DNA of 64,000 bases, from the NCBI GenBank assembly GCA_964019695.1, contig CAXHUL010000511.1:1-64000 (forward strand). The letters are read 5' to 3'. The notes below the pieces were generated by a model that was not told the DNA's origin, did no database searches, and saw nothing but the letters and a program-made list of their open reading frames with translations. Both the position numbers and the translations under genes were made by a program. The DNA comes from Loripinus fragilis (lineage: Eukaryota > Mollusca > Bivalvia > Lucinida > Lucinidae). Shown piece by piece: positions 42,924-55,178 of this stretch (within the stretch, counting starts at the first letter, position 1; each line of letters starts with the position of its first letter).

Positions 42924-43571
42924 AATAACCGCGAGAAAACGCCCTTCTAATGAAGGACTTGGGTAATACACTGTCTAATCAGATCTTTTTGGCCGTCATA
43001 ATTAAACATTCGAAATTCATCCGTATAACCACAGTGATACTCAACTGGGTCTTGATATGCTTGTTAATTTGCTAAGTAAGTTTGCCTTTTCACAAAAGGA
43101 CCTTTTCCCGTGTTGGAGTTTGAGTCGTGAGACATATGCATAAATTCTATATTTGAGCCATCATCTACTCCCCAACTTTACGTATGTCACCCAAGTATAG
43201 TGAATGATGTATTTTAAAAGAATTCACGTTTGCGCAGGCTCGTTTGAGTTTTTTTATAAGTAAATGATGTGCGTCGACAGTTTCTCCCAGAAAGATTAAT
43301 TTCAATTCTGAACGAAAACTCGAGCAGTGTCAACATGGATGAAACGACGCATTGCATCTAAAAGAAAAAATAGATGTGTGGTACTTGTCTGAAATTTTCC
43401 TTTTCCATTGTGAAATACTAAGATGCCCAGCGTATCGTGCGCATCGGAGGCAAAATCGCACATGCTCTTACTAGATTAACTCTTGGTATGACTGTTGGCC
43501 CCTGGTCAGGTTCAGCAAAACACCCTACGATATTCTGGATCCAAATTATTTGCAAACTTTGAGAGCAGGTC

Positions 43572-43574
<3 letters not shown>

Positions 43575-43621
<47 letters not shown>

Positions 43622-43907
43622 CTTGCACGCGATGATCTTTTGCCCCTGCATTGGCTTGGTTTCTTTGAATATGGAATAATACAATACAATGTTTGGGTCA
43701 GTCCATCGATCTTGTTACAAATGTTTCCGATGAGAACCCATTTTGCACGCTCTTTGAGATGTCGGCTTTTGTGCGACAAAGTCGGACATTCGACAGTATT
43801 AACGCAATTTTCAGCTTTGCATGCTTCCTATCGCATGCCCAAATGTTTCTTTCCTCAATTGTTTTGAGTCTGATCTTGATCCGACCCGTTTGCAAATGTA
43901 AATAGTT

Positions 43908-43943
<36 letters not shown>

Positions 43944-44022
43944 AACTTCCCTTTCGGGAAAAATCAATTTACCCAATGCATCTGCTGATCGACCGGTGTA
44001 GAGAGAGAGAGAGAGAGAGAGG
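43575..44022. repeat. Three (GA)n microsatellites
   Basis: Runs lie at about 43575-43618, 43909-43942 and 44000-44022. The serine/leucine-rich and arginine/glutamate-rich short ORFs over them are artefacts. 44023-44446 holds nothing recognised. Confidence 0.9.
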
Positions 44023-44446
44023 GTGGTGTTCTTTTTGAAATTTTGTCAATGACTGTTTTTCCCTCCAAGTTAACATCTGTGGGATCAGTTGCAAAAAATT
44101 GTATGATTGTACGAGCGGTATTACAATATTAATGGAACTTCGAAGTCGGCAACTGCGCATAGCGAGCACATGAGTTTTGGTTTGCTGAAGAGACGATTCA
44201 TCGGTAGTCCGAGACGAGTGGATATAGAAGACACTGCTTATCGAATAGTTAAATTGGTGAATTTTACGACTTGTTAGTAAATTGAGTTACAAAACATGCA
44301 CGTGCCTGGCTCTCCACTTGGCGAATACCGCACGCGCTGGAAATTTACTTACTCAGTCCACAAGGAGTGTTGGTTATACATGTATTTAACCTGCATATTT
44401 ACTACTACTACTTCCTCGAAAGAAAAAAACTGGCTTTGAGCAACTA

Positions 44447-44931
44447 CACGGGTGGTAAACCTAGGAACTACCACGAAATTGTGTTAACGTAATTTTGTTC
44501 CCAAGCCACATCCGGGACACGTCGTGGTAGTTTCCAGGCCGAAAATTGGATAAAGAAAGGTTGGTGTCACTTTTATTTTTGTTTTATTTTACAACTTAGA
44601 ACAAACAATGGTGAAATCCGACAATGTGGTTCCGTGTAAGTATGTCTCAGCGTCCCCTCTAGCCGAAAATTTTGTTTGAAAAGTTATTTTCTTTCTTTTG
44701 GTACGTGTTTCCCCACTGAGCATCGGACCAACTTTCCCCAAAGTTCGAAGGATTTTAGCCCATATCTGTCAAGTTGAATGGAATTTGATATCATTTGACG
44801 ATGGAAATGATAAAAAGACCCTGAATAAACATTCCTGCACAGAAAAAAAATCTGAGCATGTCCCGGATGTGGCTTGGGAACAAAATTACGTTAACACAAT
44901 TTCGTGGTAGTTCCTAGATTTACCACCCGTG
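44447..44931. mobile_element. 485-bp MITE with ~73-bp inverted ends
   Basis: CACGGGTGGTAAACCTAGG and the following ~54 bp are repeated in reverse at 44860-44931 with about one mismatch. AACTA flanks both ends (44442-44446, 44932-44936). There is no transposase. The superfamily is undetermined. Confidence 0.8.
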
Positions 44932-45700
44932 AACTACTACTGCCAACACGGAACCTGCTGATATTTCTTCCTCGAACCCAGTCGGGTCCGAGTTTCTTCC
45001 AAACGATTTAGCGGCGGTTTTAAAAAAATTAAAGAAAAGAGAAATCACCAGACAGCCGCAGAATTATATCGCCATGTTTTCAACACGTTACTATCACCTT
45101 CTGACATGCATATATGCCGTTTTGGCTCATGATAAAGACCACATTCTAAAACTTCGAACACTAGCACTTTTTCTGAAACGCAATTAACAGCGGGGAAAAA
45201 AATTATTTTTAGTATTCGAATTTTTTGAACATTTACCGTTACGGCGTTTTGTCTTTTAAAAGCAAATGCAAAAATACAAAAGACCAGACTATGTGTTTAA
45301 GAACAGTGAAACCAAGTGGGGTTTGGAAGGGGGGGGGGGGTCAGACTGGTTTTGCATAGGACTGTTTTTGTGAAGGCTACTTTATTTTTTCATTGTATTT
45401 TCTAACAGAGTTGTTATTGAACGTGCTGCGTTTTTTTAAATAATAATAGAATAAAGTTGAGATCATTATCAGACCTCCAACTGTTTCCTCAACCTGGTCG
45501 ATGCCTGTTGTAAAATATATTAGCATAATGGTTTCGCCACCTCCACAGGGCGTCTCTGCTCAAAGAAACCGACAGAGAAGCTTCAGATGATTTGCAGTTA
45601 CGAAAACTACCGAGTTTTTTTTACCGAGAAATAATGACCAATCAAATGTCTCAGGCATCAAAATTTGAAGTCTGTGCTAAGTTCTGTGCGGTGATTTATA

Positions 45701-45749
45701 ACGAGCGCAGCGAAGCCACCTGCGAAGCAGGTGGCGGAGCGAAGCTCGT
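45701..45749. other. Strong short hairpin
   Basis: ACGAGC and GCTCGT enclose an inner GCCACCTGC-GAA-GCAGGTGGC stem. A related 'tctgtgct.a.ttctgtgcgg' context recurs at 57460-57490. The remainder of 44932-46128 has nothing else recognised. Confidence 0.6.
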
Positions 45750-46401
45750 ACTATAGATAACGCGCGAGTAAGTGGTATACTATGCAAAAAATTTGAGTGT
45801 CCACCGTAACTGGTTTTCCAAGTTTGAGCGCTATTCTTTGTTGCTTAGTAAAAACCTGGAACCAAACGAATGACAGCTCCAGAGTTTCGTACTCAGAAAC
45901 GGCACATGATTGGATTAATAAAATGAATATTTAATATTCCTTACTCTTGTGTTTTTATTCTAAATAAAAAACAAACACAAACACTGTCATGGCGTCTTTA
46001 TCGAGTTTTCGTCCTTCGCGGTCCTTTTCCTATCATATAGCCCAATAATATCGGTCAAATGCAACTTAGAAAAGGAGAAAATCAGACAAAAACCTACTTT
46101 TTACGCACTGTTGGGGGCGATAAATTGCCGGTGACCCTAAAATGCGTAAAGGACTCCTTTTCGCGTAAAGGACTCCTTTTCGCGAAAATGACTTTTATTT
46201 TTGCGAAAAGGACTTTTATTATGGCTAAAACTATTTATTAGGGTTATGTTTGATATTTAATATTATAAAACTGAAGCTAAACGATATTAATCTATCAATA
46301 TATGCAGTAGAAATCGTTTTTGAAACGACATTTCTCGGAAATGGTAGATATAGTGACTTGCAAAAAGGAGTTTCATTATTAAGAAAAGGACTTTGTATCT
46401 G

Positions 46402-46403
46402 AT

Positions 46404-46438
<35 letters not shown>
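46402..46438. repeat. (ATTT)n microsatellite
   Basis: About nine TTTA units in the left arm. The mirror position in the right arm (49444-49465) has (ATTA)n. Confidence 0.9.
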
Positions 46439-46439
<1 letters not shown>

Positions 46440-47209
46440 GTATTTATTTACTTGATTTGAATAATAGTAAGTAAGCAGATATCTAGTGTTCAAAAAATAA
46501 TATAATCCGAAAAAGCACCTGTGTATGATACATTATATTGCCTTGCGAAAAGGACTGTCGATACCGTCTGAGACTATGTTTGAATATCCACGTCCGTTTG
46601 CAGGCTATTATTTTTAAAGAATACAGTAGAAATTAGTATTGTCTGAATAAATCAAACCCCCAGATGTCGAATATTGAGTATTTGAGAGAATTGCACCATA
46701 AAAAATAACTTGAAAAGGAATCAATTTCGCGTAAAGGAGTTTTATTCTTACTAAAAAGAACTCGTTTTTCGGTTTTGCGTAAAGGACTTGATCTTCATAT
46801 ATTACGTTCACGCAAAGAGCCTGGACTTTGGATGATTTATAATGCCTGGTAATAAATTACTTCTTATATTTATAGATGACCTTTATAGGTTAGCTTTTTG
46901 CGAAAATGAAGCATAACTTGAGCACATCGAGATATTGATAAGTTTGGCATAGTAGAGCAACAAAGACTCTGACGAACCTGCTCAACGGCGCAGGCCCAGA
47001 AGATGGGTGATTTTGATTTTATACGCGCCTTTTTGAGGTTAAATAATCATTACAGAAAGAAAATATATCACTATTTCGGAAAACTTTAAATTACCAAAAA
47101 GCAACTGTGCGTCGATAATGCATGATTACTGTTATGATGTCTTTTTTAAATTAGGGTTTAGATATAGGTTAATATAGTAAAAGACAAATAAAATAGGCCA
47201 AGTTTAATT

Positions 47210-47523
47210 ACACGAATCTTCAATCGCCATGCATACAGCGTCAGAGGTATGTTGTATCCACGACAATTTAAAGTCGTTTTAAGTCTTTAACCCCCTGCAA
47301 TATAACCATTCTGAGTGTTACCACCAATCACAATTAAAACGGACCAGAAGATGCAAGAAGCTAAACGAATTTTCAATCACCATGCATACAGTGTCAGAGC
47401 TACGCTGTATCCACGACAATTCAAAGTCGTTTTAAGACTCGTACTCTCTGCAACATAATCCAGTCTGAGTGTTATCAGCAATCACAATTTAACCGGACCA
47501 GAAGATACAAGAAGCTAAACGAA
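47210..47523. repeat. Tandem duplication (~158 bp) in the MULE-like element
   Basis: Two units share 'ccatgcatacag.gtcagag', 'gtatccacgacaatt.aaag', 'gtcgttttaag' and 'gcaagaagctaaacgaa'-like ends. Confidence 0.75.
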
Positions 47524-48596
47524 TATTTATGGACGAGACAGTTTAAATCAATAGAGCTCACATACATGCGAGCAGCGAATAATAAGTCGATCCTGTATAA
47601 ATGCGCATTCTCGCAAGAGCGTTCACTGCTGGCGGCATGTACATGCATTTGAAGAAAATATTTTATGCGTCTGTGCAATCTTTTTGTGGTTAATTTCAAT
47701 TTTATCATATCGCACGCGTGTCCCCAATCAAAGTCCATCTGTTCAAAATCAATCAGAATAAACGGATTATCACATTCTTTGACACATTGACAACAAACAT
47801 GGCCAATTAACATATTAACCTAACCAGGTATATAAGGGATGGAAAGAGCTGCTTATTTGGTTGTTGACTACTATTTTGTCGTCTGTTGCTGTGCTTGTGT
47901 CAAACATGAGTTATCTAGATCAGACCCGACATTTTATCTGGGCTCTAACGTATTATAAATGCTATCAGCAGACGACATTACAACAGGCCTTTTGTTAAGA
48001 GAGCGTATCGAAAAATGATTTTCTTATTTCTCAACCAAAACTTATATTGTGGGTACTCAAATGAGACGTTTCTTTTGAGCACCCAAAATATAACATTTAT
48101 CCTCTCGAGCAGCGAAGGCTCATATGAGTCAGTGCATGGGCACATTCTCGTGTAGAACCCTCGCTGCTTTAAAACGGGATAGGAATGGGCTTCCTTTCAA
48201 CATGTAACAAAATACAAATATCTTTCACCATATTTGAAACATGAAGTATTTTCCTGCGAGCGCAAAAGGCGAGAATCCATGCTAGGGGGGTCCGGGGGCA
48301 TGCCCCCCCCCCTGATTTTTTGGAAAAAAATGGTGCATTCTAGGGCACATTTTAGCCTTCAAAACTTTGCTATTTTTAGGTTAAATTAAAAAAAAATGTT
48401 GTCTCTGCATACAAGTCGGAATAAAAGAAAGAAAACGAACCTTAAATGTAATTTAATGGTTTTAAAAGCGGTCCTGACTCCACCAAGGGTCGTACTTATA
48501 CCGTTCTTGCTTCAAATAAAAAAAAAATTGGCGCATTTTATTTGTCTTTTGCTATATTTACCCTTATCTAATCCCTAAATTTTACAAAGACATCAT

Positions 48597-48751
48597 CAGA
48601 CCGAGGGGCTGTGGGTTCGAGCCTCACTAACGTCACTGCGTTGTGTCCTTGAGCAAGAATATCAATCCTAGCTCAGTACTGGTTCAGCATAGGAAGACCT
48701 GTCCCTTTATACCTGAAAGATTGTTGGTGGGACGTAAAGAATCGAATCAAA
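48597..48751 (+). repeat. 5'-truncated SINE inside the MULE-like element
   Basis: It has the B-box GGGTTCGAGCCTC and body CCTTGAGCAAGAATATC, with tail GGGACGTAAAGAATCGAATC. CAAAGACATCAT flanks it at 48585-48596 and 48752-48763. The A-box half is missing. It is younger than the arm it sits in. Confidence 0.85.
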
Positions 48752-49982
48752 CAAAGACATCATAATAGTAATCATGCATGATTATTGACGCACAGTTGCA
48801 TTTCGGTAATTTAAAGCTTTCCGAAATAGTGATATATTTTGTTTCTGTAATTAGTATTTAACCTCAATTTCCTCAAACTGAGGCACGAACTCCGATCTTC
48901 TGGGCCTGCGCCGTTGAGCAGGTTCGTCAGAGTCTTTGGTGCTCTACTATGCCAAAGGTATCAATATCTCGATGTGCTTATGCTTCATTTTCGCAAATGC
49001 TAACCTATTAAGATCATTTATAAATATAACTCAGCGAAGTAATTTATTACCAGGCATTATAAATCGTTCAAAGTCCAGACTCTTTTCGTGAACGTAAAAT
49101 ATGAAGATCAAGTCCTTTACGCACCCAAAAAGAGGTCCTTTTCGTAAGAATAAAACTCCTTTACGCGGAATTGAGTCCTTTTCAAATTCATCTTTTTATG
49201 GTGCAATTGTCTCAAAAACGCACTATTCGACATCTGGAGGTTTGATTAATTTAGACAATACTAATTTCTACTGTATTCCTTGAAAATAATAGCATGCAAA
49301 CGGACATGGATATTCAAACTAATTAGTCTCAGATGGTATCGACAGTCCTTTTCGCAAGGCTATATAATGTTTCGTACACAGGTGCTTTTTTTGGGTTATA
49401 TTTTTGAACACTAGATATCTGTTTGCTTACTTTTATTCAAATTAATTAATTAATTAATTAATTAAATAAGAAAAAAAAATAGATTAGATACAAAGTCCTT
49501 TTCTTAATAATGAAACTCCTTTTCGTAAGTCATATTTCTGCCATTTCCGTGAAATATCGTTTCAAAAACGATTTCTACTGCATAGCCCGTATATATTGAT
49601 AAATTAATATCGTTTAGCTTCAGTTTTATAACATAAAAGATCAAACATAATCCTAATAAATAGTTTTAGCCTTTATAAAAGTCCTTTTCGCAAAAATAAA
49701 ACTCCTTTTCGCGAAAAGGAGTCCTTTACGCGAAAAGGAGTCCTTTACGCATTTTAGGGTCACCCATAAATTGCACCGATGAATTGCAGTTGAAGTTATA
49801 ATTTACCAGATAATTGTACGAGTTACTGGCCTTAAATTTGTTGAACGCGGTAAAGAAAACAGGACTTTATTCTGCAATCTCTTATTTATATTTATGCCCT
49901 ATGATGCTTCAAAGTCCGTGAATTTATTTCATGGCTTCATCTAGCTGAGGCTCAATGTGTGAAAGGGCTATATGGCCCTACT

Positions 49983-50186
49983 GTAGTGGTAATGGGTACC
50001 ACAGGTATATAAGACACACATACAGCCTCGCTGTATGAGCTAGCTTTTACAGCGACGCGTAGTGTGTCAGGCAAATGTTGCGAAGTTAAGCAACGCAGAG
50101 CTCGGTTAGTAGCTGGATGGGTGACCCAGGCATTGGAGCAGGGGCGACTGGGTAGTTGCGCTCATGCTGGGTACCATCAGTACTAC
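49983..50186 (+). repeat. 5S rRNA-like 204-bp unit, copy 1
   Basis: CGAAGTTAAGCAACG, CTCGGTTAGTAG and GGATGGGTGACCC in order match the internal control region of 5S rRNA (A-box, intermediate, C-box). A TATATAAG lies about 75 bp upstream. The 5' and 3' parts do not match 5S, so it is not a normal rRNA gene. The unit's ends, GTAGTGGTAATGGGTACC and GGTACCATCAGTACTAC, are inverted. It may be a 5S-derived SINE or a mobile cassette. Confidence 0.7.
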
Positions 50187-50259
50187 AATGGTGTCGGAAG
50201 TGTTTGACGAGCTCATGCAGGGACAACTCTGACTCCTAAAGAAAAAAGGAGGGAGTGGT

Positions 50260-50463
50260 GTAGTGGTAATGGGTACCACAGGTATATAAGACACACATAC
50301 AGCCTCGCTGTATGAGCTAGCTTTTACAGCGACGCGTAGTGTGTCAGGCAAATGTTGCGAAGTTAAGCAACGCAGAGCTCGGTTAGTAGCTGGATGGGTG
50401 ACCCAGGCATTGGAGCAGGGGCGACTGGGTAGTTGCGCTCATGCTGGGTACCATCAGTACTAC
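50260..50463 (+). repeat. 5S rRNA-like 204-bp unit, copy 2
   Basis: Identical to 49983-50186 by eye, and 73 bp downstream of it. See copy 1. Confidence 0.7.
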
Positions 50464-52262
50464 ACTACGAGTACGACAGTAGTCTTTGAAATTTTGCGAT
50501 ATTTAGTTTTACCAGGTTTACAAGACTAAGTTTTGTCTTCTATGAAAAATCAATTTTGGAAATACGTGGTGGTCCCGGTGCATGGAGACCTCAGTTGTAT
50601 ATAGATAGTTACAACTACCGTAAGCAAGTGGATAATACTTTGGTTCAAGTTGACTGAATAACGTTAGTGATCACAGACTTCAAGAAGGTGTTGTTATCTT
50701 GGCCGAGTTAATCTGTAGCCCTGTTGTATTCACGAAGTGAGAATACTTCCAATGGCGAGTTATATTTATTCTTTTTTAAAACAAATAAATAATCTGCAAG
50801 TATCCTGACACAAGGGAATTAGATAAACAAATGGGGGAAATCCCATGGACAGGCCCCGGGTCAGTGAATTTGTAAAAATCCCATCCCACAGTCCAGGAAT
50901 AAGACAGCACCTCAAAACCATTCCAATTTCTTGTTCTCTGGACTGGTGCGAACTAGTGCAGTGTAGGTTATGTAATTCGTGGTATGGTCTGTCAAAAAAC
51001 AACAACAGTTTTTCACCTAAATAATTTCGAACAATAACCTTTACTGCCTTGCACATTTTAACGATACCTCCAGTTAGTTTAGTGTCTTTCAAGGCTGCAA
51101 CTTGTCAATACAAATTGAGCTCTTTTTCCTTTGAAAACTGAATAGCCCGTTTTTTTGAAAGGTGACCCAAATTGGGTAATTATCGCCAATTGATCAGACC
51201 TCTGCGATAGTTACATGTAATAAGTTTTCGGACAAAGTCATGCCATTAAAAAAACAGCAATAAAGCAAGTTATACAGCTCATAATATAATTTTTTCCAAT
51301 TTAATTCATGCATCTAGCTACTGAATTCATCAGAAACAATATTTATATAGTCCAAATATAGATATTTTCATTTTAAACGGATGTGACAAGTATACTTTGC
51401 AATCCGAACATGAAGTTTTCGTCATATGGACACCCACACACGGGTATACGGCAATCCTAGCTACGCTGTCCGATAACTCACATCTATAACTGGGTTCTTT
51501 CAGTTCCCTAATGAGTCTGACACACAAAATCAAGCAATCAATGAATAAATGGCATTTGTCAATGCATACGGGGCTAGGGAATATGTGGAAACATAGCTTA
51601 GAAAACTAATCTCTTAAAGAATAAGAAGAAATATATTACGTAAATGAAAAATAGTAAATTCAAAGGATTGAATGTTTTCTACCGGATATATTTAGTTTTT
51701 CAGCAATTTTAGCATGCTCTATCGGCCACCACGGTGATGCTTCTAATGGTGGGAAAGATTGACCCGTACCTATCCACAGTGATTGTGACCCTGAGCTTTA
51801 TTAGGTGCTGGGAGTCAATGATTGATTGAAATTGTTCGATAGCACCATGGTCTGATAATACCCTGATCGATGTTAAAGGAGTTTATGGGGAAAATGGCTA
51901 ATTTGTAGGGATGGGTATCCCCAATGAAATCGTATAGCGATATATCGCCAACAGAATCACCGTATCGCGATACATATCACGATACATATCATGGAAGTAT
52001 TGATCAGCTTAATTAAGTGTTAGAAGGTGAGGTCAGTTCTTCTGTGTTTTCAACTATTACAAACAAGTATGAAGAGCTCTGACAATTATTTTAACTTAAT
52101 TTCAGAGTTGTTTCGGGCATTTTTTTATGCTTTTTTGTCATCTGCTGATGTTTTTATAATCAACACCTTTGAAAAATTCTTGCAGGAATACCAGCAATTT
52201 AAAACAGTTTGGATCCAGATTAGCCCCTGTGTTTTGGCGAACCAGAGAGTTTGCAAAGAGTA
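50464..52262. other. No recognised feature
   Basis: Mixed AT-rich sequence with short ORFs only. A small 'cgatacatatcacgatacat' repetition lies near 51965-51995. Confidence 0.4.
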
Positions 52263-53116
52263 GGACAAATAAAAAAAAATATGTGTGGTTCAGGTTACAC
52301 CTTGAAAAAAATTAGGGTAGGTAGGTAGGTAGGCAACTTTTTTTTTTTAAACTTTTTTTTCTTGGAGTGTATAGATCTGTTTGAAATGTATTTAATAACT
52401 CAAAGGTGCTATAAAAGAGTCCCTCTATTTCAAATACTTAAAGGGGACGGCAACCCTGATGTATACTATATTTTATATGAAAGATCTTAATAAACCATGA
52501 ATGTTGATACCAGTTTCGTCTAAATCGGTTGAAAAATGTGGAAGTTATGGGCGTTTGAATATTTGCAAATGGACTGTAATGGAAGCGGCCATATTGTAGG
52601 CTTAGTGACGTCACTCAGCCTTATTAAATATGCGTAATCAAAATAAAAGACAAACCAATGGATTATTTGCATTAATCTTTAATGAAACATTTTCTGTGTG
52701 TATAAAGCTACATATCTGCTGAAACACAGATGATGTGATAGTAGTGGTAACTAAAAATTAAGCAGTTGAAAAAATTCTGAAAACTAATTAGATATTCAAA
52801 ATGGCGGCTAAATGTTGGCCATATTGAATTTTTTAAATGTCAATTACTTGCCCATTTTTCAACCGATTTTGATGATACTTGTATCAAAATCCATGGTTCA
52901 TAGAGCTATTTCTGATAAAACATACTTATCATTAGGATTGCTGTCCCCTTTAAGAATGAATGCATAGAAATTTAGTTTTTCATTCATGAGCATTTTGATA
53001 CATTTTTTCTGATATTTTTTTCAACTTCAAAATTTGGAGAAAAAAAGTTTAGGGTAGGGGGTAAAAAATTAGGGACGGTCGGGTAACCTGAACCACACCT
53101 ATTATTTTATTTGGCC
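52263..53116. mobile_element. Harbinger-like MITE relative, enlarged by a nested MITE
   Basis: The ends GGACAAATAAAAAAAAATA and, reversed, GGCCAAATAAAATAATAGG lead into the shared 'tgtgtggttcaggttac'. It is a diverged member of the 1947-2176 family. Without the 508-bp insert it would be about 340 bp. Confidence 0.65.
52442..52949. mobile_element. 508-bp MITE with TTAA target duplication
   Basis: The inverted ends are AGGGGACGGCAACCCTGATG and, reversed, AGGGGACAGCAATCCTAATG. TTAA lies at 52438-52441 and 52950-52953. TTAA duplication is typical of piggyBac and Kolobok transposons; the AGGGG ends fit Kolobok better. No ORF. Confidence 0.75.
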
Positions 53117-54825
53117 TTATCAGCAGACAGAATCGGTAGGCAAAAACCTAAAATATTTTTTGCTAAAGAAAGTTATCGTAGATTATTATAAACTTGTTGC
53201 ATGCTGGGAATGTGTTTCATTAATTTTTTTCTGTCTGCTGACTTTTTCGCTCACCTGAGCCGAAGGCTCAATGTGAGTTATTGTGATCAGTCTTCGTCCA
53301 GTCTGTCGTCCGTAAATTTTTTCTTGAAACAACATTTCCTCCTGAACCACTGGTCCAAATTTCATATAACTTTACATGAATGTTCCCCATGATGCCCTGT
53401 TTCAAAATTGCATAATTGTTTCCACTCCACTGAACAGGAGGGCCGCCAGAGCTCCAGATAAGAAATCTTTTAAACAACATCTCCTGAACCACTGGCCCAA
53501 ATTCAAAATAAATTCACAGAATCGTTCCTCATAATGACCTCTACCAAAATTGCATAAATGGTTCCGGTCTGCAGAACAAAAGGGCAGCCAGAGCTCCAGA
53601 TAAGAAATCTCTTTAAACGATATCTCCTGAACAACTGGTTCAAAATTATGTCACAGAATTGTTCCTCATAGTGCCCTCTACCAAAATTGCTTAAATGGTT
53701 CCGCTGTGCTGAATAAAAGGGCTGCCAGAGCTCCAGTTAAGTAACACTTTAAACGACATCTTCTCTTGAACCACTGGTCCAAATTCAAAATTATTTCACA
53801 GAATTGTTCCTCTTGATGCCTTCTACCAAAATTGCACAAATGGTTCTGCTCTGCTGAACAAAAGGGCCACAAGAGCTCCAGATAAGAAATATTTTTAAAA
53901 GCCATTTCCTTGAACCACTGGTCAAATTCAAAATAATTTCACAGATTTGTTCCTCATAATCCCTCTAGGAAAATTGCACAAATGGTTCTGTTCGCTGAAC
54001 ACAAGGGTGGCCAGAGCTCCAGATAAGAAATATCTTAAAAGGACATCTCCTGAACCACTGGTCCAAATTCAAAATTATTTCACAGAATTGTTCTTCATAA
54101 TATCCTCTGCCAAAATTGCTTCCGCTGCGCTGAATAATAGGGCCACCAGAGCTCCAGATAAGAAATATCTTCTAAAGGCGTCTCTGTCCTCTTTAACCAC
54201 TGGTCAAAACTCAAAAAAATTCATAGGATTCTTCCTCAAAATACCCTCTACTTAAATTGCACAAATGGTTCTGCTTTGCTGAACAAAAGGGCGGCCAGAG
54301 CTCCAGATAGAAATATTTTTAAATAACATCTCCCGAACCACTGGTCCATATTCAAAATTATATCACAAAATTGTTCCTCATTATGCCCTCTACCAAAATT
54401 GTCGAAATGGTTCTGAGCCGCTGAACAAAAGGGCCTCCAGATAAGAAATATCTTTAAAAGACATCTTCTCTTGAACCACTGGTCAAAATTCAAAATTATT
54501 TCACAGAATTGTTAATCATAATACTCTCTTCAGAAATTGCACAAATGCTTCCCCTCCGCTCAATAAAAGGGCCACCAGAGCTCCAGATAAGAAACAAAAC
54601 ATCTTTAAACAACATCTCCTCCTGAACCATTGGTCCAAATTTCTTATAACTTCACATGAATGTTCCCCATGATGCCCTCTTTCAAAATTGCATAAATGGT
54701 TCTGCTCCACTGAATAGGAGGGCCGACAGAGCTCCAGATAAGACATCTTTTTAAGGGCATCCCCTGAACCACTGGCCCAAATTCAAAATAAATTCACAGA
54801 TGTTCCTTATAATGCCGTCTACTAA

Positions 54826-55143
54826 AAGGACCTCTGACGGTGGTAATGGGAATCACAGTGTATGGCTGCCTATTATTTTGATAAAAATTAAAGTCTATCA
54901 AATGCTTCCATATTCATATATAAGCTCGCTGTTGGTCTCTATTTTATGATTTTGCATTTAATTTCCTATTTCCATGAATGTACTGCTTTATTTTGGGGCT
55001 AAAATGGTCACTTTTTGCATTATACATATAGGAAATAGAACCCCCCCCCCCCCCCCCCCCATTTAATTTCCTATTTCCATGAATGTACTGCTTTATTTTG
55101 GGGCTAAAATGGTCACTTTTTGCATTATACATATAGGAAATAG

Positions 55144-55178
<35 letters not shown>

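Larger units (their letters stand above)
46129..49765. mobile_element. MULE-like foldback element, ~1-kb inverted arms
   Basis: The ends CGGTGACCCTAAAATG and CATTTTAGGGTCACCC face each other, and ATAAATTGC flanks both sides (46120-46128, 49766-49774). The arms (about 46129-47185 and 48560-49765) stay alignable throughout with many differences. A 9-bp duplication with very long arms is typical of Mutator-like elements. Both arms repeat AAAGGACTCCTTTTCGCG-like motifs. The middle has a tandem duplication (about 47210-47523) and no recognisable transposase; the 112-aa ORF at 47475-47813 (-) has no family I know. Confidence 0.8.

Noticed and set aside
47475..47813. 112-aa ORF inside the MULE-like element as a transposase remnant
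   Set aside because: I see no DDE or zinc motif of MULE transposases, and half of it overlaps the tandem duplication.
53300..54825. Regular ~140-bp spacing that could suggest a CRISPR-like array
   Set aside because: The whole unit is repeated and diverged, with no short identical repeats alternating with unique spacers; it is a satellite.
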